This document shows, piece after piece, positions 23,628 to 33,129 of a stretch of 61,393 nucleotides of DNA. Both the position numbers and the translations under genes were made by a program. This DNA is from Desulfohalobiaceae bacterium S24 (GTDB lineage: Bacteria; Desulfobacterota; Desulfovibrionia; Desulfovibrionales; Desulfothermaceae), in NCBI GenBank assembly GCA_011389765.1, contig JAABTT010000011.1, positions 1 to 61,393 of the forward strand. Reading direction: 5' to 3'. The notes beneath the pieces are model-generated. The model ran no database searches. It saw only the letters and a list, made by a program, of their open reading frames with translations, and was not told the DNA's origin. Each line of letters starts with the position of its first letter. The first letter of the stretch is position 1.

Positions 23628-25001
23628 TCAGGTATTGCCTTGATCGAGCATGGCGTCCGCCACCTTTATAAAGCCGGCAATATTGGCTCCGCTCAAGTAA
23701 TTTCCGGGTTCTCCATATCTTTCAGCAGCCTCCAGGCAGTTGCGGTGGATCTCGATCATGACCTGCTTCAGCCTTTGATCGACTTCTTCCCTGGTCCACT
23801 TCACCTTGGTGCTGTTCTGGGCCATTTCGAATCCGGAACAGGCCACACCGCCGGCATTGGATGCTTTCCCGGGTGAATAAAGAATTTTGTTGTGAAGCAA
23901 ACAGTCAATGGCTTCCAGGGTCAAGGGCATATTGGCACATTCCGTGACGCAGGCGCACCCGTTGTCGACAAGGGCCCCGGCATCGTCTGCATCCATCTCG
24001 TTTTCACAGGCAGAGGGGAAGGCGATGTCGCATTTGATGCCCCAGGGACGTTTTCCCGGATAAAAATCAACTTGAAACTTCTCGGCATAGTCTTTGACCC
24101 GATCACGTCCCGAGGAGCGCATGGCCAGCATATACTCTATTTTTTCCCCTTGAACGCCGTCTTTATCATAGATAAAACCGTCAGGACCGGAGAGGGTGAC
24201 GACTTTTCCCCCCAGTTCCGAGACCTTTTTAACGACGCCCCAGGCAACATTCCCGAACCCGGAAACAGCGGCAATCTTCCCTTCAATGCCTTCACCCCGG
24301 GTCTTCAACATTTCTTCGGCAAAATAGACCGCTCCATAGCCTGTTGCTTCCGGCCGGATCACCGAACCGCCCCAATCGAGCCCTTTCCCGGTCAGGACCC
24401 CTTCGAAAACATTTTTCAAACGCTTGTAATACCCGAATAAATAACCGATTTCCCTGGCGCCGACTCCGATATCGCCGGCGGGCACATCGGTATCCGGGCC
24501 GAGATGCTTATACAGGCCGACCATAAAACTCTGACAGAAATTTTCTATTTCGACATTGGATTTGCCCCGGGGGTTGAAATCACTGCCGCCTTTTCCGCCT
24601 CCCAGGGACAAACCGGTCAAGGCGTTTTTGAATATCTGCTCAAAGCCCAGAAACTTCAGGATGCTCAAGGTCACCGAGGAATGAAAACGCAATCCGCCTT
24701 TGTAGGGCCCAAGGGCACTGTTGAAGCCGATCCGGTACCCGGTGTTCACCTGAATGGATCCGGCGTCGTCCCGCCAGGGGACACGGAACATAAGGACCCT
24801 TTCTGGTTCAACAATCCTTTCCATAATGCGTTCATCCTGATAGAGGGGCTCCTGGTCAAAGAGCAGGCCCACTGAAGAGAGGATCTCCTCAACAGCTTGA
24901 ATGTACTCTTTTTCCCAGGGATACTTGCTTTTGATCATTTGTAATACGTCTTGCGCATACGAACTTGATTGCGCTCCGTTATATACAGCTGTCTTGTACA
25001 T
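23628..25001 (-). CDS. gdhA: NADP-dependent glutamate dehydrogenase
   Basis: The 457-residue protein is the hexameric bacterial GdhA type (about 450 residues). Landmarks are FRVPWRDDAGSIQVNTGYRI, the substrate site GPYKGGLRFH, the catalytic segment LGGGKGGSDFNPRGKS, PAGDIGVGAREIGYLFG, and the dinucleotide fold VSGFGNVAWG. It catalyses reductive amination of 2-oxoglutarate with ammonium. I chose ATG 25001 with AAGGAG upstream; an earlier ATG at 25064 lacks a site. It stands alone, downstream of a small Cys-rich gene on the same strand. Confidence 0.93.
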   Translation of the reverse strand: MYKTAVYNGAQSSSYAQDVLQMIKSKYPWEKEYIQAVEEILSSVGLLFDQEPLYQDERIMERIVEPERVLMFRVPWRDDAGSIQVNTGYRIGFNSALGPYKGGLRFHSSVTLSILKFLGFEQIFKNALTGLSLGGGKGGSDFNPRGKSNVEIENFCQSFMVGLYKHLGPDTDVPAGDIGVGAREIGYLFGYYKRLKNVFEGVLTGKGLDWGGSVIRPEATGYGAVYFAEEMLKTRGEGIEGKIAAVSGFGNVAWGVVKKVSELGGKVVTLSGPDGFIYDKDGVQGEKIEYMLAMRSSGRDRVKDYAEKFQVDFYPGKRPWGIKCDIAFPSACENEMDADDAGALVDNGCACVTECANMPLTLEAIDCLLHNKILYSPGKASNAGGVACSGFEMAQNSTKVKWTREEVDQRLKQVMIEIHRNCLEAAERYGEPGNYLSGANIAGFIKVADAMLDQGNT

Positions 25002-25145
25002 GTCATACTCTCCTTGTGAATTTGAAAATTCACATGCAATGTGCCTGTCGAGCAGCGCTCTCATACTGATCGATCGCCGCGGCCTGATCTGAATGGACGA
25101 AGCCGGAAAAACCCTGCCGTCCGGAAAACTGCCCGGGTCTTTGTC

Positions 25146-25466
25146 TCAGTTGTACTCCTCACAAAACCATACGCCTCCCTCCAGGACAGGAAACGTGCAG
25201 GTCTCCCTTTTAGCGCAATTCAAGCATAAACCCTGCATTCTTCCCGGAATATCCTTGAAATGATAAAGCTTGGACCAATCACGCCCGGGCTTTTCAGGGC
25301 CGGGGTTCTTCTTTTCAGCAGGCGCAACAGGCGGGGCATCGTCAAAATATTCACAAAAAAAGACAGGTCGGCCTGCGCTGAGACTTTTCTGATAGTGAAA
25401 GCAGTCAGGCGCATGGATACAGGACTGACACAAACTTACCTTGAGGGCTTGGGATTGCATGGACAT
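25146..25466 (-). CDS. Small Cys-rich protein with duplicated zinc-ribbon-like motif, unknown function
   Basis: The 106-residue protein has two similar units, each CxxC, a third Cys and a final Cys before an acidic aromatic end: CQSCIHAPDC...FFCEYFDD (residues 13-42) and CLNCAKRETC...WFCEEYN (81-106). A proline- and lysine-rich linker joins them. The duplicated four-cysteine pattern suggests two metal-binding sites, zinc or iron-sulfur. I do not recognise a named family. AAGGAG lies upstream of the ATG. It is cytosolic (no signal). Confidence 0.7.
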   Translation of the reverse strand: MSMQSQALKVSLCQSCIHAPDCFHYQKSLSAGRPVFFCEYFDDAPPVAPAEKKNPGPEKPGRDWSKLYHFKDIPGRMQGLCLNCAKRETCTFPVLEGGVWFCEEYN

Positions 25467-25705
25467 TCTCCTTGCTTTTCAGGTTGCATCAAAAAATGAA
25501 TTCCTTTTGAAAAGAGAGAAAGCAAGCTCCATGCCACAGACAGATAAGAAGGGCCGCATTGAATCGGATTTCTGTCTCGGTTATAAATACTTTAAAATAT
25601 CAGATGGATAGAATATTGAACGCGCTGCGCTCCGGCAGGGTCCGTGCGCAGAAAAATGGATACTGGCGGGAAAAAAGCGAGGAAAAATGTACCACCGGAG
25701 AGAAA

Positions 25706-27064
25706 TCACCCGGCTTCAAAAAAATTGTTCGCCCTGCGCATTTTTTCGCGGAGGGTCTTGCGGTCAATGCCCAGAATCTGAGCGGCCCGGGTTTTATTTC
25801 CTTTCACGCTGTTGAGAACATTGTTGATATGTTCAGCCTCGACTTCGGCCAGAGATCGTTCGAGCCCCTGCTGCCAATCGATTTGAAAGCGCATGTGTTC
25901 AGGCAGATCAGCAACGTCTATAAAGTCGTCCTCGGCCAGCACGACCAGGCGCTGGACCAGATTCTCCAGCTCTCTGACATTGCCCTGCCAGCGATATTTT
26001 TTAAAAATCTGCAGGACCTTGTCTGAAAATTGCGGTACCGGCCGCTCCAGCTCCCCGGACATTTTTTCCAAAAAGAAGTGGACCAGGGGCAGAATATCGT
26101 CGCTTCGCTCATGCAGAGGCGGTAAAACGATTTCAACGATATTCAGTCGAAAATAGAGGTCTTCCCGGAAGAGCCCTTTCCTGACGAGCCGGGTCAAGTC
26201 GGCATTGGTCGCCGCTATTATGCGGGTGTCTATTTTCTGGACCCGGCTCGATCCGACCATGAAAATTTCCTTGTTTTGTATAGCCCGCAGGAGTTTCCCC
26301 TGCATATTGAGGCTGGCATCCCCGATTTCATCCAAAAAAAGAGTCCCTTTGTCGGCTATCTGAAAAAAACCGGCTCTGGAGGCTTGGGCTCCGGTAAAGG
26401 CCCCTTTGACGTGGCCGAAGAGCTCACTCTCCAGAAGGTTGTCCGGAATCGCGGTACAGTTGACGGTCACGAAAGGACCCGAGGCGGCTTTGCTGCCGTA
26501 ATGGATGGCCCGGGCCGCTAATTCTTTGCCCGTGCCGCTTTCGCCGGAGATCAAGACATTGACCTTCGTAGCCGCCGCCTTGTCGATGAGCCGGTAGACC
26601 CGCTGTATGGCTTGGGAGTTTCCAACGATATTACGGTTTTCGGACAGGGCCTTCTTTTCTACTGCCTTTCGATTGGCCTGCTTTTCAAGCAAGCGGGAAA
26701 CGGTCGACAACAACTCTTCATCCGTAAAGGGCTTGACCAGATAATCCTCGGCCCCGTCCTTGACCGCCTCCACCGCGCCCCGGACGGATGGATAGCCGGT
26801 GATGATCATGATCTCCGTTTCCTTCAGATTTTCTTTCACATACTTCAAAAGTTCCAGACCGCTGACCTTGGGCATCTTTATATCCGTGACAACCAGATCC
26901 ACCAGGTTCTGCTCCAGACCGGCAATGGCCTGTTCTACGCTTGAGGCTGTGAACACTGCATAGCCGGCCTCTTCGAGGTTTCTTTGCAGGACCTCCAGCG
27001 TCAGCGGGGAATCGTCCACCACCAGAATTTTAGCCTTGTCCTGTGCAATCTTCCTATGATCCAT
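25706..27064 (-). CDS. Sigma-54-dependent response regulator (NtrC family)
   Basis: A 452-residue regulator with three domains: receiver (D61 in VVTDIKMP, K at YLVKPF), AAA+ activator (Walker A GESGTGKE, sigma-54 contact loop GAFTGA, Walker B LFLDEIGD), and a Fis-type HTH (AAQILGIDRKTLREKM). It activates RNA polymerase holding sigma-54. The start ATG 27064 has GGAGG upstream and overlaps the 3' end of the kinase gene by 11 bp. Its targets are not evident beside it. Confidence 0.92.
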   Translation of the reverse strand: MDHRKIAQDKAKILVVDDSPLTLEVLQRNLEEAGYAVFTASSVEQAIAGLEQNLVDLVVTDIKMPKVSGLELLKYVKENLKETEIMIITGYPSVRGAVEAVKDGAEDYLVKPFTDEELLSTVSRLLEKQANRKAVEKKALSENRNIVGNSQAIQRVYRLIDKAAATKVNVLISGESGTGKELAARAIHYGSKAASGPFVTVNCTAIPDNLLESELFGHVKGAFTGAQASRAGFFQIADKGTLFLDEIGDASLNMQGKLLRAIQNKEIFMVGSSRVQKIDTRIIAATNADLTRLVRKGLFREDLYFRLNIVEIVLPPLHERSDDILPLVHFFLEKMSGELERPVPQFSDKVLQIFKKYRWQGNVRELENLVQRLVVLAEDDFIDVADLPEHMRFQIDWQQGLERSLAEVEAEHINNVLNSVKGNKTRAAQILGIDRKTLREKMRRANNFFEAG

Positions 27065-28571
27065 CGCTTCCCTCCGGAATGAACCTGTCAAGCGGAAATT
27101 GAATCTCAAAGCGACTCCCCTGCCCGGGACTGCTTTCCACGGTGATACCGCCACCATGACTCTTGACGATGCCGTGAACCACAGACAGCCCCAGTCCGGT
27201 TCCCTGTTGGATGTCCTTGGTGGTGAAAAACGGCAGAAAAACCTGTTTGACCGTTTCCTGGTCCATGCCGAGGCCTGTGTCCTGAACCTGAAAAAAGACA
27301 TGGCTTTCGTCAAACGAGGTGGCTATCTTCAATTCACCTTCTTCAGGCATGGCCTGAAGGGCGTTCACGACCAGATTTGTAAAAACCTGCTGAAGTTGAG
27401 ACATATCCGCCTTTATAGCCGGCAGATCCGGGCAAAGATTTTTGCTGATCTCGATACCGCTCTTGGCGCATCTGGACTCGAAAAGGTACAGGCCGTCTTC
27501 GATCAGCTGGTTGAGATCGATCAGGGCCTGCCGGGGCGGGGTCTGCCGGCTGAAAAACATGAGTTTTTTGATGATCTCCCTGGCATGCAGAGCCGCTTTT
27601 ATAATGTTCCTCAAATCACGGGAGACTTGATCCGGAAGATCCTGGACCTTGGCTGACAGCTGGGCAAAGCCAAGGACATTCCCCAGAGGTTCGTTGAGTT
27701 CGTGCGCCACGCCGGCGGTCAACTGTCCGATTTTGGCCAGGCGATCTGAATGCCGCAACTGATGTTCCATTTCGGCCTGGATATCGATAGCTTCCTTTTT
27801 TTCAATAGCCAGGGAGAGATGATGGGCTATGCTCCGCAAAAGGGCGCGCTCCTCATCGAGAAAAGGCTTCTGCTCCTTTTTCGAACCGGCCTGGGAGGCC
27901 GAGTAAATGATCTCTATATGCCCTCTCGGCACCTTATGAATGATAAGTTCTTCGGTCAGGCTGGGACCTGTTGCCTCTGATTTCCAGGCGCCATAGGCCT
28001 GTTGATCCAGTTTGATGATTGTTGTCGTCTCCGCAGGGAATTGAAAGGCCGGAGGGATAATTCCGGCAATGGATTCCAGCATCTGGGGCAGGGGTTTGTT
28101 TTGGCCGACAATCTTAGTCATTTTGTAAAGACAGGTGAGCTCCTTATTTCTTTCGATCAGTTCATTTCTCTGCTTCAAGAGCTGCCGTTCCCGTTTGACC
28201 CGCTTCGATACATCCTGCCCGACAGCCAGCATCCCGATGCCGCCTGCTGACGCTTCCTCCTCCAGCCGCTTGGCCTGCCATTCGATAAAACGCGCTTTTC
28301 CTGAACAGGAGATGATCCTGGTGACAATCTTCTTCTTTGCCTTGCCTTTCTGCATGAAGCGTTGAAATAAACGCTTGGCAGGCTCCCTGTCTTTCTCGGC
28401 CAGGAGCAGATCAAAACAGTTCTGCCGGATGAGTTCGGAATAAGAATATCCGCTGGCAGATTCCAGGAACTCGTTAAAGCTCACGATTGATCCATCCTCA
28501 TCCAGAAGAAGGACGATCCCTTTGGAAAGTTGAATAGCTGGTTGATATAAATCAACAAATCTTTGTGTCAT
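27054..28571 (-). CDS. Cytosolic PAS-GAF sensor histidine kinase
   Basis: The 505-residue kinase has no membrane segment. A PAS domain (about residues 15-130, DEDGSIVSFNEFLESASGYS) is followed by a coiled-coil-like stretch, a GAF-type region (about 155-275), the dimerisation helix with phosphoacceptor His in GVAHELNEPLGN, and the ATPase boxes NLVVNALQAM, DTGLGM and GTGLGLSVVHGIV. It should sense a cytosolic signal and pass phosphate to the overlapping NtrC-type regulator. I chose ATG 28571 (AAGGGAA upstream). Confidence 0.88.
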   Translation of the reverse strand: MTQRFVDLYQPAIQLSKGIVLLLDEDGSIVSFNEFLESASGYSYSELIRQNCFDLLLAEKDREPAKRLFQRFMQKGKAKKKIVTRIISCSGKARFIEWQAKRLEEEASAGGIGMLAVGQDVSKRVKRERQLLKQRNELIERNKELTCLYKMTKIVGQNKPLPQMLESIAGIIPPAFQFPAETTTIIKLDQQAYGAWKSEATGPSLTEELIIHKVPRGHIEIIYSASQAGSKKEQKPFLDEERALLRSIAHHLSLAIEKKEAIDIQAEMEHQLRHSDRLAKIGQLTAGVAHELNEPLGNVLGFAQLSAKVQDLPDQVSRDLRNIIKAALHAREIIKKLMFFSRQTPPRQALIDLNQLIEDGLYLFESRCAKSGIEISKNLCPDLPAIKADMSQLQQVFTNLVVNALQAMPEEGELKIATSFDESHVFFQVQDTGLGMDQETVKQVFLPFFTTKDIQQGTGLGLSVVHGIVKSHGGGITVESSPGQGSRFEIQFPLDRFIPEGSDGS

Positions 28572-29209
28572 ACGATGATTCCCTTCTCGTCCAAAAGGCT
28601 GACCGGCGGATAAAGGCTCGCCGTTCATGAATGTCAAAGCGCTTTACAGCCTTGGGTGCAGTTGAGGGTAAAGTACCCTGATCGTTGAAAGTTGTCAAAA
28701 GGTATTGTTTAAAAAAACAGAAATACCAAAGTATTAGATAGAATCAGGTTTAATGGAGGGAGTGGACAGGCCGGGTCGAAGGTACGAAATCTATACTGCT
28801 CCAACTTACCTTTTTCAAAATTCTGTCGTTGAAATCAAAGGACAATCAGTCTTTGTTTCAAAAACCAAAATTGGATCAGTATATCTTAAAAACTCAGCTC
28901 CGCCTCAGGCGCTCGGGAAGGACTTCGTGCACGGGAGGTAAACAGGGTTTCAAATCCACTTTGTATTCAACAGAATCATGCAAATCCCTGCCTTCAAGGA
29001 GTTTTCCATCCGTTTTCAAAGGACTTTCTCCCCCATTTCACCGCCGCCCGGAACCAATCCAAGGCATTGCTGATCCAGCCTGGTTTTTTTTAGAGATGAG
29101 CCAAATCGCCCCCCTTTTCCACTCGCCTTGACAAAACCCATCCCCTTGCCTATCCCTTCAGCGTCAGTGGTGAATTCAGACTAACAGACAAGCTGTTCAG
29201 GAGAGAAGC
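28572..29209. other. Long intergenic region without a supported gene
   Basis: About 640 bp separate the kinase from the trkH leader. Open frames at 28753-28941 and 28829-29131 lack ribosome sites and family resemblance. It holds the promoters of both divergent units, which I could not place. Confidence 0.5.
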
Positions 29210-29251
29210 ATGCGGCGAATCAGCATCCTGGCGAACGGGGAGCATGTATGA
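29210..29251 (+). CDS. Short upstream ORF (13 codons) coupled to trkH
   Basis: ATG 29210 has a good ribosome site (CAGGAGAG) and encodes MRRISILANGEHV; its stop codon overlaps the trkH start as ATGA. Such overlap suggests translational coupling or a leader role. It could also be a relic of a gene that preceded trkH. Conservation is unknown. Confidence 0.35.
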   Translation: MRRISILANGEHV

Positions 29252-30705
29252 ATCCCAAAGCCGTGATCAACGTCCTGGGGAAATTATTGATGGTCATCGG
29301 ATGTTCCATGCTGCTGCCCCTCATGGTTTCCCTGTATTACCAGGAAGGAGACTGGACCTCGCTTTTGGCTTCGGCTCTGCTGAGCATTGCCGCGGGCTTC
29401 CCTGCCTGGTGGCTCTATCGTAAAGAGTACGGCCTACAGCTCAAAGACGGCTTCATCCTGGCGGTTTTCGGCTGGATACTGATTTCCGCGGTCTCGACCC
29501 TGCCTTTTATGATCCACGGCTCCATTCCCTCTTTCACCGATGCCTTTTTTGAAATGATGTCCGGGTATACAACCACCGGGGCCACCATTCTGGAGGACAT
29601 CGAAAGCGTTCCCCACGGACTGCTGTTCTGGCGGAGCCAGACCCATCTCCTCGGGGGCATGGGCTTTTTGACTTTGACCATCATTTTCATGCCCCACGGC
29701 ATGGCCGGGCTGCGGGTCTTCCGGGCCGAGTCCAGCCCGGGACAGGTGATCACCCGGGAAAAATTCAAAGCCAGAAACAAAGACACCATGATCTGGCTCT
29801 GGGGGATTTATCTGGGCTTGAATATCTTACTGGTTCTCCTGCTTTTCATGGGCGGGATGTCTGTTTTTGATTCTCTCTGCCATGCCTTCGGCACGGTCTC
29901 CACCTCTGGCTATTCCCCGAAAAACGCCAGTCTGGGTTTCTACAACAATGCCTATTTTGACTGGGTGACCATCATTTTCATGTTCTTGGGGGGCATCAGC
30001 TTTCTGCTGTTATACCATCTGATCAGAGGGGATTTCAAGGCCCTGAGGATCAATACCGAGTTCAAATGGTACTGCGGTTTTCTGCTTTTTTTCGGACTGA
30101 CGGTGAGCTGCATCCTCTGGAATAACGGGACGTATCCGGGATTCAACGAGTCCTTGCGTTACGCCGCCTTTCAGGTCACCTCCCTTTTGACCACCACGGG
30201 CTTCACCACGGCAAATTACGAGACCTGGCCCCAATCCGCCCAGATGTTTCTCTATGCAGTCTGCTTTATCGGGGCCTGCGCCGGGTCCACCACCAGTGGA
30301 ATCAAAACGGTCCACTACGTGCTCATCGGCAAATATTTGTTGGCCACGGTACGCAAACTCTTTTTTCAGCCCATGGCCGTGATTTCTGTCCGCCTGAACC
30401 AGCGCCCGGTGGAGCACTCCATCATCGACATTGCCGTCTGTTATTTCATCGTCAATATCTTCCTGGTCTTCGGAGGTGGCTGCTTCATGGTTCTGGTGGA
30501 CGATATGAGCTACGCAAGCGCCATGAGTTCGGTTATTGCCAGCCTGATGAATATCGGTCCGGGATTTGCAGCCGTGGGCCCCTCGGAAAACTATGCCTTT
30601 ATTTCCGGGATCGGAAAATGGTTTTTGTCCTGGAACATGCTGGTGGGCCGGCTGGAGATGTTTTCAGCCCTGGTGATTCTGTATCCCTCGTTTTGGAAAA
30701 AATAA
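29248..30705 (+). CDS. trkH: TrkH-family potassium uptake channel subunit
   Basis: The 485-residue membrane protein has the four P-loop repeats of the Trk/Ktr superfamily, with selectivity segments SGYTTTGATIL, FGTVSTSGYSP, LLTTTGFTTANY and a degenerate fourth near MNIGPGFAAVGP. The length equals proteobacterial TrkH. It conducts K+ with a TrkA ring as cytosolic regulator. A convergent trkA follows, and more TrkA/RCK-containing genes lie downstream. GGGGAG lies before ATG. Confidence 0.92.
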   Translation: MNPKAVINVLGKLLMVIGCSMLLPLMVSLYYQEGDWTSLLASALLSIAAGFPAWWLYRKEYGLQLKDGFILAVFGWILISAVSTLPFMIHGSIPSFTDAFFEMMSGYTTTGATILEDIESVPHGLLFWRSQTHLLGGMGFLTLTIIFMPHGMAGLRVFRAESSPGQVITREKFKARNKDTMIWLWGIYLGLNILLVLLLFMGGMSVFDSLCHAFGTVSTSGYSPKNASLGFYNNAYFDWVTIIFMFLGGISFLLLYHLIRGDFKALRINTEFKWYCGFLLFFGLTVSCILWNNGTYPGFNESLRYAAFQVTSLLTTTGFTTANYETWPQSAQMFLYAVCFIGACAGSTTSGIKTVHYVLIGKYLLATVRKLFFQPMAVISVRLNQRPVEHSIIDIAVCYFIVNIFLVFGGGCFMVLVDDMSYASAMSSVIASLMNIGPGFAAVGPSENYAFISGIGKWFLSWNMLVGRLEMFSALVILYPSFWKK

Positions 30706-30706
30706 A

Positions 30707-30730
30707 TTTTTTGAAAAATTTTTCAAAAAA
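30707..30730. terminator. AT-only palindrome between trkH and trkA
   Basis: A perfect 24-nt palindrome (TTTTTTGAAAAA then TTTTTCAAAAAA) begins immediately after the trkH stop codon and lies in front of the convergent trkA stop. It may terminate both transcripts, although the stem is weak. Confidence 0.45.
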
Positions 30731-30769
30731 CTCCCATTTCTCTTGTGCAGGTCTCCTGTCCGACCGGTT

Positions 30770-32173
30770 CTACACAACAAACAGGTTTTGGACCTCCTTG
30801 AGCTGCAAAGAGGTACTGACCACGATCACCCGGTCATTGTCCTGGATTTGGGTATCGCCCACAGCGATTTCCCACTGCCCGTTTTGAAAAATGGCGCCGA
30901 CAATGATCTTGCCGTGGTAATACGGGTCCAGCTGAGAAAGGGGCTTTCTGGTGATCGGCGCATTCGGGGCGGCCACGAGTTCCACCACTTCTGCGTCAAA
31001 ACCGTGCAAATGTGCCACCGAGAGCAGTTCCCCGCGGCGGATGAATTTCAGAATTTCATTGCCGGCCAGGATTTTCTTGTTCAGGGCGATGTCTGAGCCG
31101 ATGCTCGCCGCCAGAACCAGGTAGTCTTCTTTGTCCACCAGGGCGATGGACTTGCGCTGCCTGTTCGTCTGATCCTGATTTTGGGGGCTCATGAGATGTT
31201 TGGCCAGCAGGCAGCTCATGATATTGGTTTCATTGTCTCCGGTGGTGGTGATGAAGGTGTCCATATGCAGCAGACCGGCCATGGACAGAACATCTGTATC
31301 GGAGCCGTCCCCCTGGAGGATTTCGGCATGAGGCAGCTTATAGGTCAGTTCTTCGGCCAGCTGCTCGTCCCGCTCAATGACTTTGACGGCAAAGCTTTTG
31401 CCCAGCAGCTCGGCAATGCGCCTGCCGATAAGTCCACCTCCCACAATCATGACCCGGTGCAAATGCTGCTCCTGGACCCCGGTTATGGCCATGAGCCGGG
31501 ACAGGTTATCCTTGCCGACCATGAAAAACAATTGATCCTGGGGATGAATGACGTAATCCCCGCCGGGAATGATCGTGGAGATCCCTCTGGTTGCGGCGAT
31601 GACCCGGAAGGGAAAGGCATCATGGGTCAGGGAAAGATCCTTCAGATTCATATAGGCCAGTGCAGAGCCCTCCTGGATGCGGATGGCCATGACCTGTAAC
31701 TGTTCTTCGGCGATATCGATGATCTCATTGCCGGCCCTGAGCTTCACCAGCCGAAAAATTTCCTGAGCGGTCAATTCTTCGGGATGGACCAGCAGATCAA
31801 CCGTCAGATCCTGGTCACTGAGAATCGAATCCGGATTGCCGAAATCAAGGGAACGAATCCTCACGATTTTTTTCCGGATCCCAAAACGATGGGCCACCAT
31901 GGCCGCGACCATGTTCACGGCGTCGTTGTTGGTCACTGCAATCAGGTAGTCCATCTCCCCGGCGTCCGCCTCTTTCCAGTAGGATATATTCATGGCGTCG
32001 CCCTTGATGAACCGAGCGTCGATGTAACTGTCCGCATAACGGATCAGTCCGGCGTCTGCTTCTATGGCCGTGATGGAATACCCTTCCCGGGTAAGGCGCT
32101 TGGCCAGATAATAGCCCATCCCGCCCAGGCCGAGTATCAGAATATTTTCCGTTTTCGTACTTTTTTTGCTCAT
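30770..32173 (-). CDS. trkA: TrkA, cytosolic NAD-binding regulator of potassium uptake
   Basis: The 467-residue protein has two tandem TrkA-N/TrkA-C halves: first Rossmann motif LILGLGGMGYYLAKRL (residues 12-27) with acidic ribose-binding residue in IEAD, and second IVGGGLIGRRIAEL with VIERDE. Each half is followed by a TrkA-C (RCK_C) segment (ELTAQEIFRLVKL, VAAPNAPITRKPLSQL). It forms a ligand-gated ring on TrkH. It is encoded convergently to trkH, not in an operon with it, which is slightly unusual. Confidence 0.92.
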   Translation of the reverse strand: MSKKSTKTENILILGLGGMGYYLAKRLTREGYSITAIEADAGLIRYADSYIDARFIKGDAMNISYWKEADAGEMDYLIAVTNNDAVNMVAAMVAHRFGIRKKIVRIRSLDFGNPDSILSDQDLTVDLLVHPEELTAQEIFRLVKLRAGNEIIDIAEEQLQVMAIRIQEGSALAYMNLKDLSLTHDAFPFRVIAATRGISTIIPGGDYVIHPQDQLFFMVGKDNLSRLMAITGVQEQHLHRVMIVGGGLIGRRIAELLGKSFAVKVIERDEQLAEELTYKLPHAEILQGDGSDTDVLSMAGLLHMDTFITTTGDNETNIMSCLLAKHLMSPQNQDQTNRQRKSIALVDKEDYLVLAASIGSDIALNKKILAGNEILKFIRRGELLSVAHLHGFDAEVVELVAAPNAPITRKPLSQLDPYYHGKIIVGAIFQNGQWEIAVGDTQIQDNDRVIVVSTSLQLKEVQNLFVV

Positions 32174-32340
32174 ACGAGAACGCTCCTATCAAGATTGTCC
32201 GGCAAATACAAGATCGAAAAATGACGCAGAGGGCAAAGAAAGGCATTCCGGTCTTGCCAAGACCAGGAAAATACGGTATGGACAACCCTCATGCATATAC
32301 CGCTTCAAATGATATTCGAAAATCGAAAATTCTATTAGCA

Positions 32341-33099
32341 ATGACTCTCCTCCGCCGGATTCCCGTACAACTCTTCCAGGCTTTGGGCAAGGCCCTGCTC
32401 GGTTCCTGCCGGGACCTGGCCCCCATTGTCCTGGTTATCGCCTTTTTTCAGATCCTGATCCTGCGCCAGCCGTTTCCGGAACTCGCCTCTTCCCTGGCCG
32501 GACTGGCCCTGGTGGTGGTCGGCCTGGCCTTTTTTGTGGTCGGGCTGGACATCGGCCTCTTCCCCCTGGGCGAATCCCTGGCCGAAGAGTTCGCCCGCAA
32601 AGGCAGCCTGGTATGGCTCTTGATTTTCGCCTTTGTCCTGGGTTTCGGCACAACCGTTGCCGAACCCGCCCTGATCGCCGTGACCAAAGAAGGCGCCCGG
32701 GCGGCCGCTGCCGCAGGACTCATCAAGGACGCCCCTGATTCCCTGAAGCATTACGCCTTCAGCATCCGCATCACCGTGGCCCTGGCCGTAGGGCTGGCCA
32801 TTGTCCTCGGGGTGCTGCGCATCCTGCGCGGCTGGTCCCTTCCCCTGCTCATTGTCGGGGGGTATGTGTTGATCATGCTCATGACCGTCTTTGCTCCGCA
32901 GGAGATTGTCGGACTGGCCTATGATTTGGGCGGGGTGACCACCTCCACGGTTACCGTGCCTCTGGTCACGGCCCTGGGCGTGGGCCTGGCCCGAACGATT
33001 CGCGGCCGGGATCCCCTGACCGACGGCTTCGGGCTCATCGCCCTGGCTTCCCTGACCCCGATGTTTTTTGTGATGATCTTTGGCTTGATCGTGCATTAA
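32341..33099 (+). CDS. DUF1538 membrane protein, copy 1
   Basis: The 252-residue protein has about seven hydrophobic segments. Landmarks shared with the next gene are VVGLDIGLFPLGESLA, GFGTTVAEPALIAV, and YDLGGVTTSTVTVPLVTALGVGLA. This is DUF1538, usually found as two tandem halves or two tandem genes together with a PII-like protein. It is probably a transporter with inverted or duplicated symmetry; the substrate is unknown. The start ATG 32341 is the one that fits the family length. Confidence 0.85.
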   Translation: MTLLRRIPVQLFQALGKALLGSCRDLAPIVLVIAFFQILILRQPFPELASSLAGLALVVVGLAFFVVGLDIGLFPLGESLAEEFARKGSLVWLLIFAFVLGFGTTVAEPALIAVTKEGARAAAAAGLIKDAPDSLKHYAFSIRITVALAVGLAIVLGVLRILRGWSLPLLIVGGYVLIMLMTVFAPQEIVGLAYDLGGVTTSTVTVPLVTALGVGLARTIRGRDPLTDGFGLIALASLTPMFFVMIFGLIVH

Positions 33100-33129
33100 T
33101 TCCAAAGCTCTTTCCAGAGCAGCACATTT

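Noticed and set aside
28753-29131. Small open frames between the kinase and trkH
   Set aside because: No ribosome site, no hydrophobic or domain pattern, odd composition.
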